Shown here piece after piece: positions 35,490 to 43,609 of a stretch of 64,000 nucleotides of DNA. A program made the position numbers and the translations under genes. Within the stretch, counting starts at the first letter, position 1. Each line of letters opens with the position of its first letter. Below the pieces are notes generated by a model, which was not told the DNA's origin, made no database searches, and saw only the letters and a list, made by a program, of their open reading frames with translations. This DNA comes from Rhizohabitans arisaemae (GTDB taxonomy: Bacteria > Actinomycetota > Actinomycetes > Streptosporangiales > Streptosporangiaceae), in NCBI RefSeq assembly GCF_025996515.1, contig NZ_BLRH01000060.1, positions 1,674,001-1,738,000 on the forward strand, in the 5' to 3' direction.

Positions 35490-35798
35490 ATGAGGATCTG
35501 GCCGATTCGCGGGAATCACACCTTGCGGTGGTGGTTGCGGGAGCTCGTTCATGGAGGGACGCCCCTGCCGGGTCGTCTCCGTCGAGGCCGCGACGGCATC
35601 GCCGTGTGGTTGAGGAGACGGCGGCGGGCGTGGAGCGGGCGGGGAACCAGGGACTTGGGGATGTCCACAGCTGAGTACGCGGTCGGGACCATAGCGGCGT
35701 GCGGGTTCGCCGTAGTGCTGTACAAGCTGGTCACCAGTGACCAGGTTCGCTCGGCGCTCTCCGCCCTCATCGATCGCGCACTGAGCGGGGTGGGGTGA
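35490..35798 (+). CDS. DUF4244 protein, Flp-pilin-like
   Basis: This 102-residue protein has a long basic N-terminus (60 residues, many Arg) before a class III pilin-like segment G-MSTAEYAVGTIAACGFAVV. The Gly before MSTAEYA is the likely prepilin cleavage site; the Glu at position +5 is the usual assembly residue. The mature form would be about 45 residues, mostly one hydrophobic helix. DUF4244 is the actinobacterial Flp-like family found at this position (Rv3656c). CAGGAGG at 35476-35482 supports ATG 35490. It overlaps tadE (GTGA). No prepilin peptidase gene is in the window. Confidence 0.88.
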   Translation: MRIWPIRGNHTLRWWLRELVHGGTPLPGRLRRGRDGIAVWLRRRRRAWSGRGTRDLGMSTAEYAVGTIAACGFAVVLYKLVTSDQVRSALSALIDRALSGVG

Positions 35799-36496
35799 AC
35801 GTGTCTTCCATGGTGATCTGGCTCCCACCCGAACTTCTTCTGCGGATGTGGCACCTGCGCAGGGAAAAGTGGGACACGCCCCGGCATCGGCGGTCACGAC
35901 GGCGGAGATCGAGATCGGATCGGGTGAGGCGGGACCGGGAGAGGGGATTCGCGACGGCGGAGACGGCTGCGGCGCTGCCGGTCCTGGTCTTTGTCGTCGG
36001 GGCCGCGCTGTGGGCGGTCCGGGCGATGGCGATCCACCTGGAGTGTGTGGACGCTGCATGGGAAGCGGCTCGGGCCGCGTCCCGAGGCGAGCCGCTCGCC
36101 GCCGTGCAGACGAGGGTTCTTCAGGGAGCGCCTGACAATGCGCAGATCAAGCTGACCCGGGGTATCGACGTGACCAGGGTCGAGGTGAGCGCAGCCGTTG
36201 GACCGGCTTGGGCACCCGGCTTTTCCTCGCTCACCGTGAGCGCGGGTGCCGTGGTCGCGACAGAACCCGGGGTGGTCGCCCGGCACCGGGTACCGGACGC
36301 GGGGGATGTCTCGGCGAGTTCCCCGGTCGGCCACTCGGCCGAAGCTCCCGCAGGCCTCGACGATCCCGGTTCCGGCATGGAACCCGCGACGCGGCCTGCG
36401 GATATGGCGGTCACCGAGGTTGCCGTATGGGAAGTCAGGGCTGGAGAGACGCCGAATCGGCCGGGAACATTCGGCTGGGAGGTGACGGAGTCGTGA
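35795..36496 (+). CDS. TadE-like pseudopilin
   Basis: This 233-residue protein has a basic N-terminus of about 48 residues and then the TadE motif RGFATAETAAALPVLVFVVG, with the conserved Glu in a hydrophobic helix. An extracytoplasmic domain follows. The C-terminal 90 residues are Pro/Ser/Ala-rich with no recognised fold, which is longer than usual TadE (about 130 residues). It is translationally coupled on both sides (GTGA with DUF4244 and with the TadG-like gene). It corresponds to Rv3655c. It probably acts as a minor pilin or assembly factor. Confidence 0.83.
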   Translation: MNVSSMVIWLPPELLLRMWHLRREKWDTPRHRRSRRRRSRSDRVRRDRERGFATAETAAALPVLVFVVGAALWAVRAMAIHLECVDAAWEAARAASRGEPLAAVQTRVLQGAPDNAQIKLTRGIDVTRVEVSAAVGPAWAPGFSSLTVSAGAVVATEPGVVARHRVPDAGDVSASSPVGHSAEAPAGLDDPGSGMEPATRPADMAVTEVAVWEVRAGETPNRPGTFGWEVTES

Positions 36497-37218
36497 AGGA
36501 TCGAGAACGCGAGCGCGGTTCCGGAACCCTATGGATGCTGGTGGCGGTGGGGGTTGTCTGGACGATGACCACAGGGGTCGTCCTGATAGGCGTGGCGAGG
36601 TCTGCGCGCCACAAGGCTCAGACGGCTGCCGATCTGAGCGCGCTCGCCGCCGCTCAGTCGGTCATCGACCCTGAACGGGCATGCGCGGTCGCGACTGAGA
36701 TCGCCATGGCCAACGGTGCCCGGTTGAATCACTGCCGAATTGAGGGAGAGGTCGTCGAGGTCGGAGTGACGGCTGCCGTGCGGTGGAGATTCCTCAACCG
36801 CTCCGTGGCCGCCAGGGCGCGAGCCGGCCCCGTCCCATCGGGATCGATCTCTCCGGTTCGAGAGACTAGGCGCCGATCGGATAGAGGACCGCCTGACCTG
36901 AGGACGTGTGTGGGGTTGCACGTCCCGTGGGCTCACCAGGGTATGGGAAGCGAACCTCGGGCGATGCCAGTGATCCACAAGTCGGTCTGCCTAGTGTGGC
37001 TGTCGGCCACCGAGTCAGGCGTCGTCGGCCGACTCGATCGTCCGGGACCGGGGCAACCGAGCCGGGGTTACACCGGTGGTCTCGAGAAGAGGAGTCACGA
37101 TGGGAGACCGGCTTCCAAGGGCCGTTGTACTGAGGGTCAACAAGTGCCTGCGAAACGAATCGGATGTGCTCGATCTGAGCGACATACCCCTGGAAGTGTT
37201 GCCCGGGCAACACCGTGA
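36493..37218 (+). CDS. TadG-like (helicase/secretion neighbourhood TadE-like) protein with extended C-terminus
   Basis: The first about 115 residues fit the Rv3654c-type family: an N-terminal hydrophobic helix (LWMLVAVGVVWTMTTGVVLIG) and then ARSARHKAQTAADLSALAAAQ, the typical signature after the membrane helix. Homologues usually end soon after the AVRWR-type strand. Here the frame runs on about 125 residues of low-complexity, Arg/Gly-rich sequence and overlaps the following LRR gene by 119 bp. The natural stop was probably lost when foreign DNA joined here; the extension is likely not functional. The GTG at 36493 overlaps the TadE stop. Confidence 0.75.
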   Translation: MKDRERERGSGTLWMLVAVGVVWTMTTGVVLIGVARSARHKAQTAADLSALAAAQSVIDPERACAVATEIAMANGARLNHCRIEGEVVEVGVTAAVRWRFLNRSVAARARAGPVPSGSISPVRETRRRSDRGPPDLRTCVGLHVPWAHQGMGSEPRAMPVIHKSVCLVWLSATESGVVGRLDRPGPGQPSRGYTGGLEKRSHDGRPASKGRCTEGQQVPAKRIGCARSERHTPGSVARATP

Positions 37219-37918
37219 ACTGACCCACCTGCGCGAGTTCCGCCTGAATCTCATCAAGATTCCCGAGCGGCTGGGCGATCTTACCGCCCTCACCCATCTC
37301 CGCCTGGGTGGTGAGCTGACCGAAGTCCCCGGCTCGTTGAGGGATCTCACTTCCCTCGTCTCACTCGACCTGTGCGGCAACCGGTTGACCGAGATCCCCG
37401 AGTGGCTGGGAGAGCTCACCACGCTCAAACACCTGTACCTGCAAGGGAATCAGCTAGCCGGTCTCCCCGACTCTCTGGGCAACCTCACCGCGCTATCCGA
37501 TCTCATCTTGAGCAAGAACCAGTTGACCAAGGTTCCCGACTCGCTTGGCAACCTTACCGCGCTCAACCGCCTCTTCCTGGGAATCAATCAGCTCACCGGC
37601 CTCCCCGACTCGCTGGGTAACCTGACCGCGCTCTCCTCGCTTGTCCTGGAAGTCAACCGGCTGACCGAGGTCCCCGACTCGCTGGGTGATCTCACTGCAC
37701 TCAGACACCTCTCCCTGAGATACAACCGGTTGACCAGCCTTCCTGAGTCGTTGGGCAACCTCGCGGCCCTCACCCACCTCCGCCTGGAAGGCAACCACCT
37801 GACCAGCCTCCCGAGTTCGCTGGTCAACCTCACCGCACTTACGACGCTCAGCTTGGAGCCCCACCTGCTGCCTGGTCTGCCCAAAACGCTGCGCCGTCGC
37901 GTCAAGACCACGGGATAG
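37100..37918 (+). CDS. Leucine-rich-repeat protein
   Basis: This 272-residue protein is made of about nine 23-residue leucine-rich repeats of the form LPDSLGNLTALxxLxLxxNxLT, from about residue 40 to 255, with a short N-terminal cap (LPRAVVLRVNKCLRNES). There is no signal peptide or transmembrane segment, so it is probably cytosolic. Bacterial proteins of this class bind other proteins; no enzymatic domain is present. AGAGGAG at 37088-37094 supports ATG 37100. The repeat units are nearly identical at DNA level, a sign of recent expansion. It lies inside the overrun of the TadG-like gene and is not part of known tad loci, so it was probably acquired. Confidence 0.88.
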   Translation: MGDRLPRAVVLRVNKCLRNESDVLDLSDIPLEVLPGQHRELTHLREFRLNLIKIPERLGDLTALTHLRLGGELTEVPGSLRDLTSLVSLDLCGNRLTEIPEWLGELTTLKHLYLQGNQLAGLPDSLGNLTALSDLILSKNQLTKVPDSLGNLTALNRLFLGINQLTGLPDSLGNLTALSSLVLEVNRLTEVPDSLGDLTALRHLSLRYNRLTSLPESLGNLAALTHLRLEGNHLTSLPSSLVNLTALTTLSLEPHLLPGLPKTLRRRVKTTG

Positions 37919-38936
37919 CACCGCTCCCGGTTCGACCAAGATCCTCGATCGGCCCACCCCGACAGTCTCACGATCACTCTTCACACGCGCGTTTCACCAA
38001 GGAGCCGCTTGCCGGTCCGAAACGCAGGTCAGGTCGGATCCCGGTGGAACCTGATACGCAGTTGTGTCCACGGCGTAGAGCATGGATTCATCGGCCGAGA
38101 ATGGTTCTCGGCTTTTCACGGAGAAAAGGAAGCCGGATTCTTGGACCGAGTTGAGATAGGGTGAATCGCTCCCTATTTATCATTCTTATCTCTCGAGTGG
38201 AGAATACCGCAACCGGCCGAATTCTCTCGGTTGATCAACACCATGGCGGTTATCCGCTGGCCCGATCCGTGGCCTATGTTGCTTGACAATTGCATAGGGA
38301 TCCTGTTTCCGATGCTTGTGAAGATCCGCTTGTTCGTGGTTGTCTGTGCCCGGAGCTCCGTTCAACGGCGGTGTGCGAGCCGGGCCGACAGGGGGGATGG
38401 CCGAAAAGCCCGGATGTCGGCCAACTGATCGCTTCAAGCGGTTGGGCGGTCATCGGATCGATCGACACGTGTACCGGGAGCACCTGGCACGCTGAGTGGG
38501 TCGTTGGGGGCGCAGGCGTGAGGGTGATTGTGTAGAGACGGTGCGTGAGTGGGTACGGGGAGTGCCATCTGGGCGGTGCTCCGGTGGGGAGAGCACCGCC
38601 CAGGTTCCGGGGACGAACCGTCGGCCGCATAGGTGTCGAATCGGTGAACCTGAGTCCGGGGAGAGCTACCTGACGGTTCCGTGGCCGAAAGTCAGGTTCA
38701 GGTCTGATCCGAGGCCTCCATCCATCTGGTGAGTGCGCCTATGCGTGGGAGGCATCTGTGCGCAGATCGAGGGCTAGTGGTTCGGACGGAGAAGCGCGAG
38801 CGGACGATTTGGATCGGTTGGACCGGCCCCGTGGAATCGGGCTTGAAGCGGTTCCGTAGAACGGATCATCGGATCGGGTAGATCACAGATGTGGCTCTTT
38901 CCGGCCTGACGACGGGGTCGGCGTGATGTGATCGGC
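37919..38936. other. 1-kb non-coding stretch
   Basis: No convincing gene on either strand. It contains a strong hairpin (38569-38603) and an 8-bp inverted repeat GAACCTGA/TCAGGTTC (38646-38653 with 38692-38699). Local AT-richness at 38150-38230 suggests promoter or foreign remnant. Confidence 0.5.
38569..38603. terminator. Strong hairpin in the 1-kb gap
   Basis: Perfect 13-bp arms CTGGGCGGTGCTC (38569-38581) and complement (38591-38603) around a 9-nt loop. Could terminate a short transcript or be part of a structured RNA. Confidence 0.5.
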
Positions 38937-39353
38937 TCAGCGTGATCGGTTTACGGCCGCGCGTGCCCCGGCCACCAGGCGATCCGTCATCGAGGTCGCC
39001 GAGGGGGAGCGAGCGGGCACGGTTTCGGTCGGAGTGGCCGTCTGGTTGTCCTCAAGCTTGCGCTCGAGATCCTTCTTCTCCTTTTCCAGCTTGGCGACCT
39101 GGCGGCGTGACTCACTTCGTGAATCGAAGAGAGCCCGTCGCCGTACCGCCGCGCGACGTGCTCCCGCGAAGATCAGTACGAGCCCGAGGATGACTGTGAC
39201 GCCGCAGGCGGTGCCGAGAAGGAATATGTTCTGGGGGGACAGCGCATATGTCCGGTCGAAGACGCTGATCGTGGTGATGCCGGTTTCGATGGGGACGATC
39301 AGATAGGCGGCCGCCGCTCCGGCAAGCATCAGGAGAATGCCGAGCGCTCTCAT
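38937..39353 (-). CDS. Small membrane protein with coiled coil (LapA-like layout)
   Basis: This 138-residue protein has two transmembrane helices (about 2-24 and 43-64) and then a basic and coiled-coil region (RRQVAKLEKEKKDLERKLED, 84-103) and a disordered tail. The two-helix plus coiled-coil layout resembles LapA-domain proteins, but the match is weak. GGAGGTGAG lies eight bases upstream of ATG 39353, a strong ribosome site. The gene stands alone between a gene-free gap and the helicase gene on the same strand. Function unknown. Confidence 0.7.
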   Translation of the reverse strand: MRALGILLMLAGAAAAYLIVPIETGITTISVFDRTYALSPQNIFLLGTACGVTVILGLVLIFAGARRAAVRRRALFDSRSESRRQVAKLEKEKKDLERKLEDNQTATPTETVPARSPSATSMTDRLVAGARAAVNRSR

Positions 39354-39568
39354 GGGATCTCACCTCCGGTAGGTCTACGCGGATGCGCCTTCCCTTACCG
39401 GAGCCACTTAGTCATCTGTTCTTCGCATGGACTCCGTGGGGATTCATGGGAGCTGAGTGGCTGATTTATTGAGTTGTCCTGTTTTGTTTCCGCTGTCGCT
39501 CTTCGGATTCAGGATGGGCTGTCGCCGGGCTTACCCGGGATGAGCGTCGTGTTCCAAGTGCGGTCCTG

Positions 39569-42067
39569 TCAGCGAGACTCCACGGCGGCCGAGCCGCACG
39601 GCTTTGCTTCCCCGGTCGGCTCGGGGCCGGCATCCGCATGCCCAAGGGGTGGTTGGAGACTCCCCGCCTGATCCGTTGAGCGGCTCGCCGGTGTCCGCCC
39701 GGATGGATGATCGGATGTCGGGTCGGTGGGGTCGGCGGCACCCACCCGACACAGGGCTTGATCATCCGCTGTTTCGGATTGCCGGAGCAGGGCGGCCAGA
39801 AGGAGAAGCGACCCTGCCTTGTCCAGTGGTTCGTTGCCGTTTCCGCATTTGGGCGACTGGATACAGGACGGGCAGCCGCGGTCGCACTCGCAGGAGTCGA
39901 TGGCCTCGTATGTCGCCCGTAACCAGTCGATCGCCCGCTCGTACCCCCGCTCGGCGAAGCCGGCTCCACCGTCGTGCCCGTCGTAGACGAACACGGTCAG
40001 CAGCCCGGTGTCGGGATGGAGTTCCGTCGACACTCCACCGATATCCCATCGGTCGCAGGTGGCGAAGAGCGGGAGGAGCCCGATCGCGGCGTGCTCCGCC
40101 GCGTGCGCGGCACCGCCGAGATCGACCCCGGCGACGGCGAGGGCCGCGATCACGTGGGCGGGGAGAGTCCACCAGACCGCACGGGTACGCAGGGTGCGGG
40201 GCGGGAGATCGAGGGGGGTCTCACCCATGATCTCGCCGCTCTGAATCCTGCGGGCCAGGAACGAGACGACCTGGCGAGTGACCTCGACCGTTCCCAGCTG
40301 AAGACCCCATGAGGTGGATCGAAGCGTGTCGATCACCCTGATCTCGGTGGTGTCTCTGGCGAAGGTGGTGTAGTCGGGCTCGCCCGCTTCGACGAGCGCC
40401 ACGCCGCCTTCGAGATCAAGCAGGGAGACGACGTAGGTCTTCCCCTGGTGCAGGTAGACCGCACCCGTGTGCACGGTGGTATGCGCGGAGGGCTCGTCCA
40501 CGGTGCCGAGCAGCCGTCCGGTGGACGCCTCCACCACGTGCACCGGAGGACCGCCCGTTCCCCTGATGTCGGCGAGGTCGACGGCGCGTTCCCGTCGGGT
40601 CCAGAACCAGCCGGTCGGACGGCGCCGGAGCATCCCTCGGTCGACCAGGTCGTCGAGCACCTTGGCGGCCATGGGGCCGAACAGTGTCACGTCCTCGGCG
40701 CTGAGCGGGAGTTCGGCCGCGGCGGCGCACAGATGAGGGGCGAGCACATAAGGGTTGTCCGGGTCCAGAACGGTCGCCTCGACCGGTCGGCCGAACAGAG
40801 CCTCGGGGTGGTGGACGAGGTAGGTGTCTAGGGGGTCGTCCCTGGCGACCATCACGGCGAGGGCCTCTCGCCGTCCGCGTCCCGCCCGCCCCGCCTGCTG
40901 CCACAACGACGCCCGCGTCCCCGGCCAGCCCGCGATGAGCACGGCGTCCAAACCCGAGATGTCGACACCGAGTTCCAAGGCGTTCGTGGTCGCCAGTGCG
41001 GTGATCTCTCCCGCCCGCAGCGCCTTCTCCAGGGCTCGCCGCTCCTCGACGAGGAACCCGGCCCGGTAGGCGGCCACCTTCTCGGAGAGCTCGGGGGAGA
41101 TCTCCATGAGGGCACGCTTGGCGGCGAGGGACACCGACTCGGCGCCGCGCCTGGACCGGACGAACGCCAGAGTGCGCACATTCTCGATCACGAGATCGGT
41201 GAGGAGGTCCGCCGTCTCCGCCGTCGCCGTACGGCGGACCGGGGCGCCCTTCTCGCCCCGTAGATCGGTCAGCGGGGGCTCCCATAGGGCGAAGGTACAA
41301 CCGCCCCTCGGAGAGCCGTCCTGGGTCACCTCAGCGGTCGGGAGACCGGTAAGGCGCGCCGCCGACTCCCCGGGTTCGGAAACCGTGGCGGAGGCGAGGA
41401 TGAAAGTCGGTTCGGCACCGTGCCTGGCGCAGACCCTTCGAAGGCGTCGCAGAATCTGTGCGACGTGAGAACCGAACACCCCGCGGTAGCCGTGACTCTC
41501 GTCGACGATGACGTAACGGAGCCGGCGGAGGAAGGTCGCCCATCGTGAATGGCCTGGAATCAAGCCACGATGCAGCATGTCTGGGTTTGTCAGAACATAG
41601 TTCGCGTACTGTCGGATCCAGGCACGTTCTTCATATGCGGTGTCACCGTCGAAGGCGGCAGGACGGACTTGATCGAGTTTGAGACGGCGGACGGCTCGAA
41701 GTTGATCGGCGGCGAGCGCTTTGGTCGGCGTCACGTAGAGAACGGTGTGGCCCTCCAAGATCGCACTGAGGGCGGGAACCAGGTAGGCGAGGGATTTTCC
41801 GGACGCCGTGGGAGTGGCAATGATCACGTTTTGGCCACGGTAAGCGTGCTCGGCGACTCTGGATTGATGCTCCCAGAGTGCTTCGACGCCCCTTTTGGAC
41901 AAGTGCTCGACGAGCTCCTGGGGAACCCATCCAGGCCAGGGAGAAAGCACGGCCTGACGTGCTGAAACGTGCTCCACGTGGGTGACTCGGTCACGGCGTG
42001 TGGAGGTCGTGAGCAGACGCTCCAGCAGAGCGTCGGCGCGTCCAGGGGAAGAGGTCGGCGGAGTCAT
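39569..42067 (-). CDS. DEAD/DEAH-box helicase with DUF1998 zinc-binding tail (MrfA/YprA type)
   Basis: This 832-residue superfamily-2 helicase has Walker A ATPTASGKS near residue 88, VDESHG as the DEAH-like box near 190, SAT (LASATVSEP), and the second RecA domain with TTNALELGVDISG and QQAGRAGRGRR. A C-terminal DUF1998 domain has a cysteine cluster C-x-C-x3-C-x2-C (SCECDRGCPSCIQSPKCGNG) near 760. MrfA-type helicases act in repair of mitomycin-type damage in Bacillus. It is the Rv3649/SCO3550-like helicase next to the tad locus. The last about 65 residues are disordered. Confidence 0.93.
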   Translation of the reverse strand: MTPPTSSPGRADALLERLLTTSTRRDRVTHVEHVSARQAVLSPWPGWVPQELVEHLSKRGVEALWEHQSRVAEHAYRGQNVIIATPTASGKSLAYLVPALSAILEGHTVLYVTPTKALAADQLRAVRRLKLDQVRPAAFDGDTAYEERAWIRQYANYVLTNPDMLHRGLIPGHSRWATFLRRLRYVIVDESHGYRGVFGSHVAQILRRLRRVCARHGAEPTFILASATVSEPGESAARLTGLPTAEVTQDGSPRGGCTFALWEPPLTDLRGEKGAPVRRTATAETADLLTDLVIENVRTLAFVRSRRGAESVSLAAKRALMEISPELSEKVAAYRAGFLVEERRALEKALRAGEITALATTNALELGVDISGLDAVLIAGWPGTRASLWQQAGRAGRGRREALAVMVARDDPLDTYLVHHPEALFGRPVEATVLDPDNPYVLAPHLCAAAAELPLSAEDVTLFGPMAAKVLDDLVDRGMLRRRPTGWFWTRRERAVDLADIRGTGGPPVHVVEASTGRLLGTVDEPSAHTTVHTGAVYLHQGKTYVVSLLDLEGGVALVEAGEPDYTTFARDTTEIRVIDTLRSTSWGLQLGTVEVTRQVVSFLARRIQSGEIMGETPLDLPPRTLRTRAVWWTLPAHVIAALAVAGVDLGGAAHAAEHAAIGLLPLFATCDRWDIGGVSTELHPDTGLLTVFVYDGHDGGAGFAERGYERAIDWLRATYEAIDSCECDRGCPSCIQSPKCGNGNEPLDKAGSLLLLAALLRQSETADDQALCRVGAADPTDPTSDHPSGRTPASRSTDQAGSLQPPLGHADAGPEPTGEAKPCGSAAVESR

Positions 42068-42225
42068 CGGTTTCTAGTTTGGCATCTTGGGGCAGAGTCG
42101 CCCGGAGTCGTGATTTCGTATAGACACGAGGTCGGAGCGTGGTTGAATGCCGCGCGGCGAAACTATGGTGCCCAGCCGTTGGGGTGGGCGAGGATCGCAA
42201 CAGCAGACATGGCGCTGGAGGATCT

Positions 42226-42576
42226 GTGGATCTGAAGTTGGATCACCGCACCGAGGATCGGCTCACCATTGTTGAGGTTGAGGGTGAGATCGATGTCTAT
42301 ACCGCGCCGAGGTTGCGTGAGCTCCTGATTGACCTGGTCAACAAGGGTAACTTCCACCTGCTCGTGAACATGGAGAAGGTGGAGTTCCTCGACTCCACAG
42401 GGCTCGGGGTGCTCGTTGGCGGGCTCAAGCGCGTACGGGCCCACGACGGCTCCCTGGAGTTGGTCTGCACCCAGGAGCGAATCTTGAAGATCTTCCGGAT
42501 CACCGGGCTCACCAAGGTCTTCGGGATCTACGCCTCGGTCGACGAGGCCAAGGAAGCCCACGGCAAGGACAAGTAG
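42226..42576 (+). CDS. bldG: STAS anti-sigma-factor antagonist (BldG)
   Basis: This 116-residue STAS protein has the phosphorylation-loop serine S57 in [13 protein letters not shown]. It binds an anti-sigma kinase when unphosphorylated. In Streptomyces the orthologue BldG controls morphological differentiation and antibiotic production. GTG 42226 follows CTGGAGG at 42216-42221. The neighbouring anti-sigma factor gene starts 10 bp downstream, and the helicase lies divergent, exactly the bldG context. In mycobacteria the same place holds a related antagonist. Confidence 0.94.
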   Translation: MDLKLDHRTEDRLTIVEVEGEIDVYTAPRLRELLIDLVNKGNFHLLVNMEKVEFLDSTGLGVLVGGLKRVRAHDGSLELVCTQERILKIFRITGLTKVFGIYASVDEAKEAHGKDK

Positions 42577-42586
42577 CGTCCTCGCC

Positions 42587-43066
42587 ATGGCCACCGTCGA
42601 GCTTACGTTCAGCGCGCTGCCGGCACATGTCCGTACCGCACGGCTGATCGCCACGGCGATCGCCCGTCGTACGGGAGTGCCTGAGGCGGTCCTGGACGAG
42701 GTGCGGCTCGCAGTCGGAGAGGCTTGTTCCAGGGCGGTGGAGGCGCACCGTCGTCACTGCCCTGGACAGCCGATCCGGATCGAGTTGCGCGATGACTCGG
42801 GGCGATTCGAAGTGACGGTCACCGACGCGGCACCGAGTGATGATCTTTCGGTCGGCATGCCCGCGGATCCGTTTGTGAACCCCCCGCACATGTTCTCCCG
42901 GGACGGGCAGTCATCTCTTGGCGTCTTTCCCGACTCGCTGACTGCGGGATTCGGTATAGCGGTGATAGTCGGTCTGGCCGATGACGTTGAGGTACTGCCC
43001 AGCGCGGAAGGCCTGCGAATCCGGATGAGCTGGCCCGCAGCCGGCAATGGTGTGGCACTGAACTGA
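42587..43066 (+). CDS. Anti-sigma factor (HATPase-like), BldG partner
   Basis: This 159-residue GHKL-type anti-sigma factor corresponds to SCO3548 (BldG partner). The helix DEVRLAVGEACSRAVEAHRR holds the N-box Glu, but the usual Asn is Arg, and the G1 box is degenerate (VTDAAPSDD rather than DxGxG). A later segment (TAGFGIAVIVGLADDV) resembles the G2 box. Kinase activity may therefore be weak, or the protein may act only as a binder of sigma factor and antagonist. It lies 10 bp after bldG with its own ATG. Confidence 0.85.
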   Translation: MATVELTFSALPAHVRTARLIATAIARRTGVPEAVLDEVRLAVGEACSRAVEAHRRHCPGQPIRIELRDDSGRFEVTVTDAAPSDDLSVGMPADPFVNPPHMFSRDGQSSLGVFPDSLTAGFGIAVIVGLADDVEVLPSAEGLRIRMSWPAAGNGVALN

Positions 43067-43609
43067 TTCGCGATCTTCTTGCGCTGCACGGGGTCAGGCG
43101 GGCGCTCCGTCATGCCCTGGCTCGCTTGGCTCCATGGTCGTCTGTCGCCGTTCCCGCGGCGGTCGGCCATGGGGTCGTGCCATCAGTTGGCGATACTTAA
43201 TATCCGAAGCCCGGGATATCGAGGGCCATATCCATATACGGATGTCCGAAATTTGGGAATATAGCTAAGGCAATATAGGGATAGAGCGATTCATTTCTGT
43301 TACGGCTCTCCCGGTGCCCCGACATCCCAACCTGGTAAAGAACGCGTCAAGGGCAGCAAAAGTTCAACGCCTCTCGGTGTACTTCTCTAAATGGCGAACT
43401 GAAGAGGCTTCATATCCGGCTCTTCGCTGCGTAGAATCCCCGGCACCGGCCAAGGTTTGGTCTCGTGGGCTCACAGGTAGCCTGCGGGAAGTCTGCGGAC
43501 GCAACCGGAAGCGGCATTGCCAACTGCCCCGGACGCGCTTAACCATCGCCGATTGAATTCCTTGCGCCGTCCGGGCAACGACCTACTCGTGTTGCCGAGG
43601 AGGACGGAA
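43067..43609. other. Non-coding stretch upstream of hppA, partly AT-rich
   Basis: The segment 43190-43300 is markedly AT-rich for this genome and carries short palindromes such as ATCC-N6-GGAT. It must contain the hppA promoter and leader. No gene is seen. Confidence 0.5.

Noticed and set aside
36900-37218. Functional C-terminal domain of the TadG-like protein
   Set aside because: The overrun is low-complexity and overlaps a gene with a strong ribosome site; no fold is visible.
38630-38720. Candidate c-di-AMP (ydaO) or cobalamin riboswitch
   Set aside because: The key consensus blocks of either class could not be lined up, and no suitable gene follows on the same strand.
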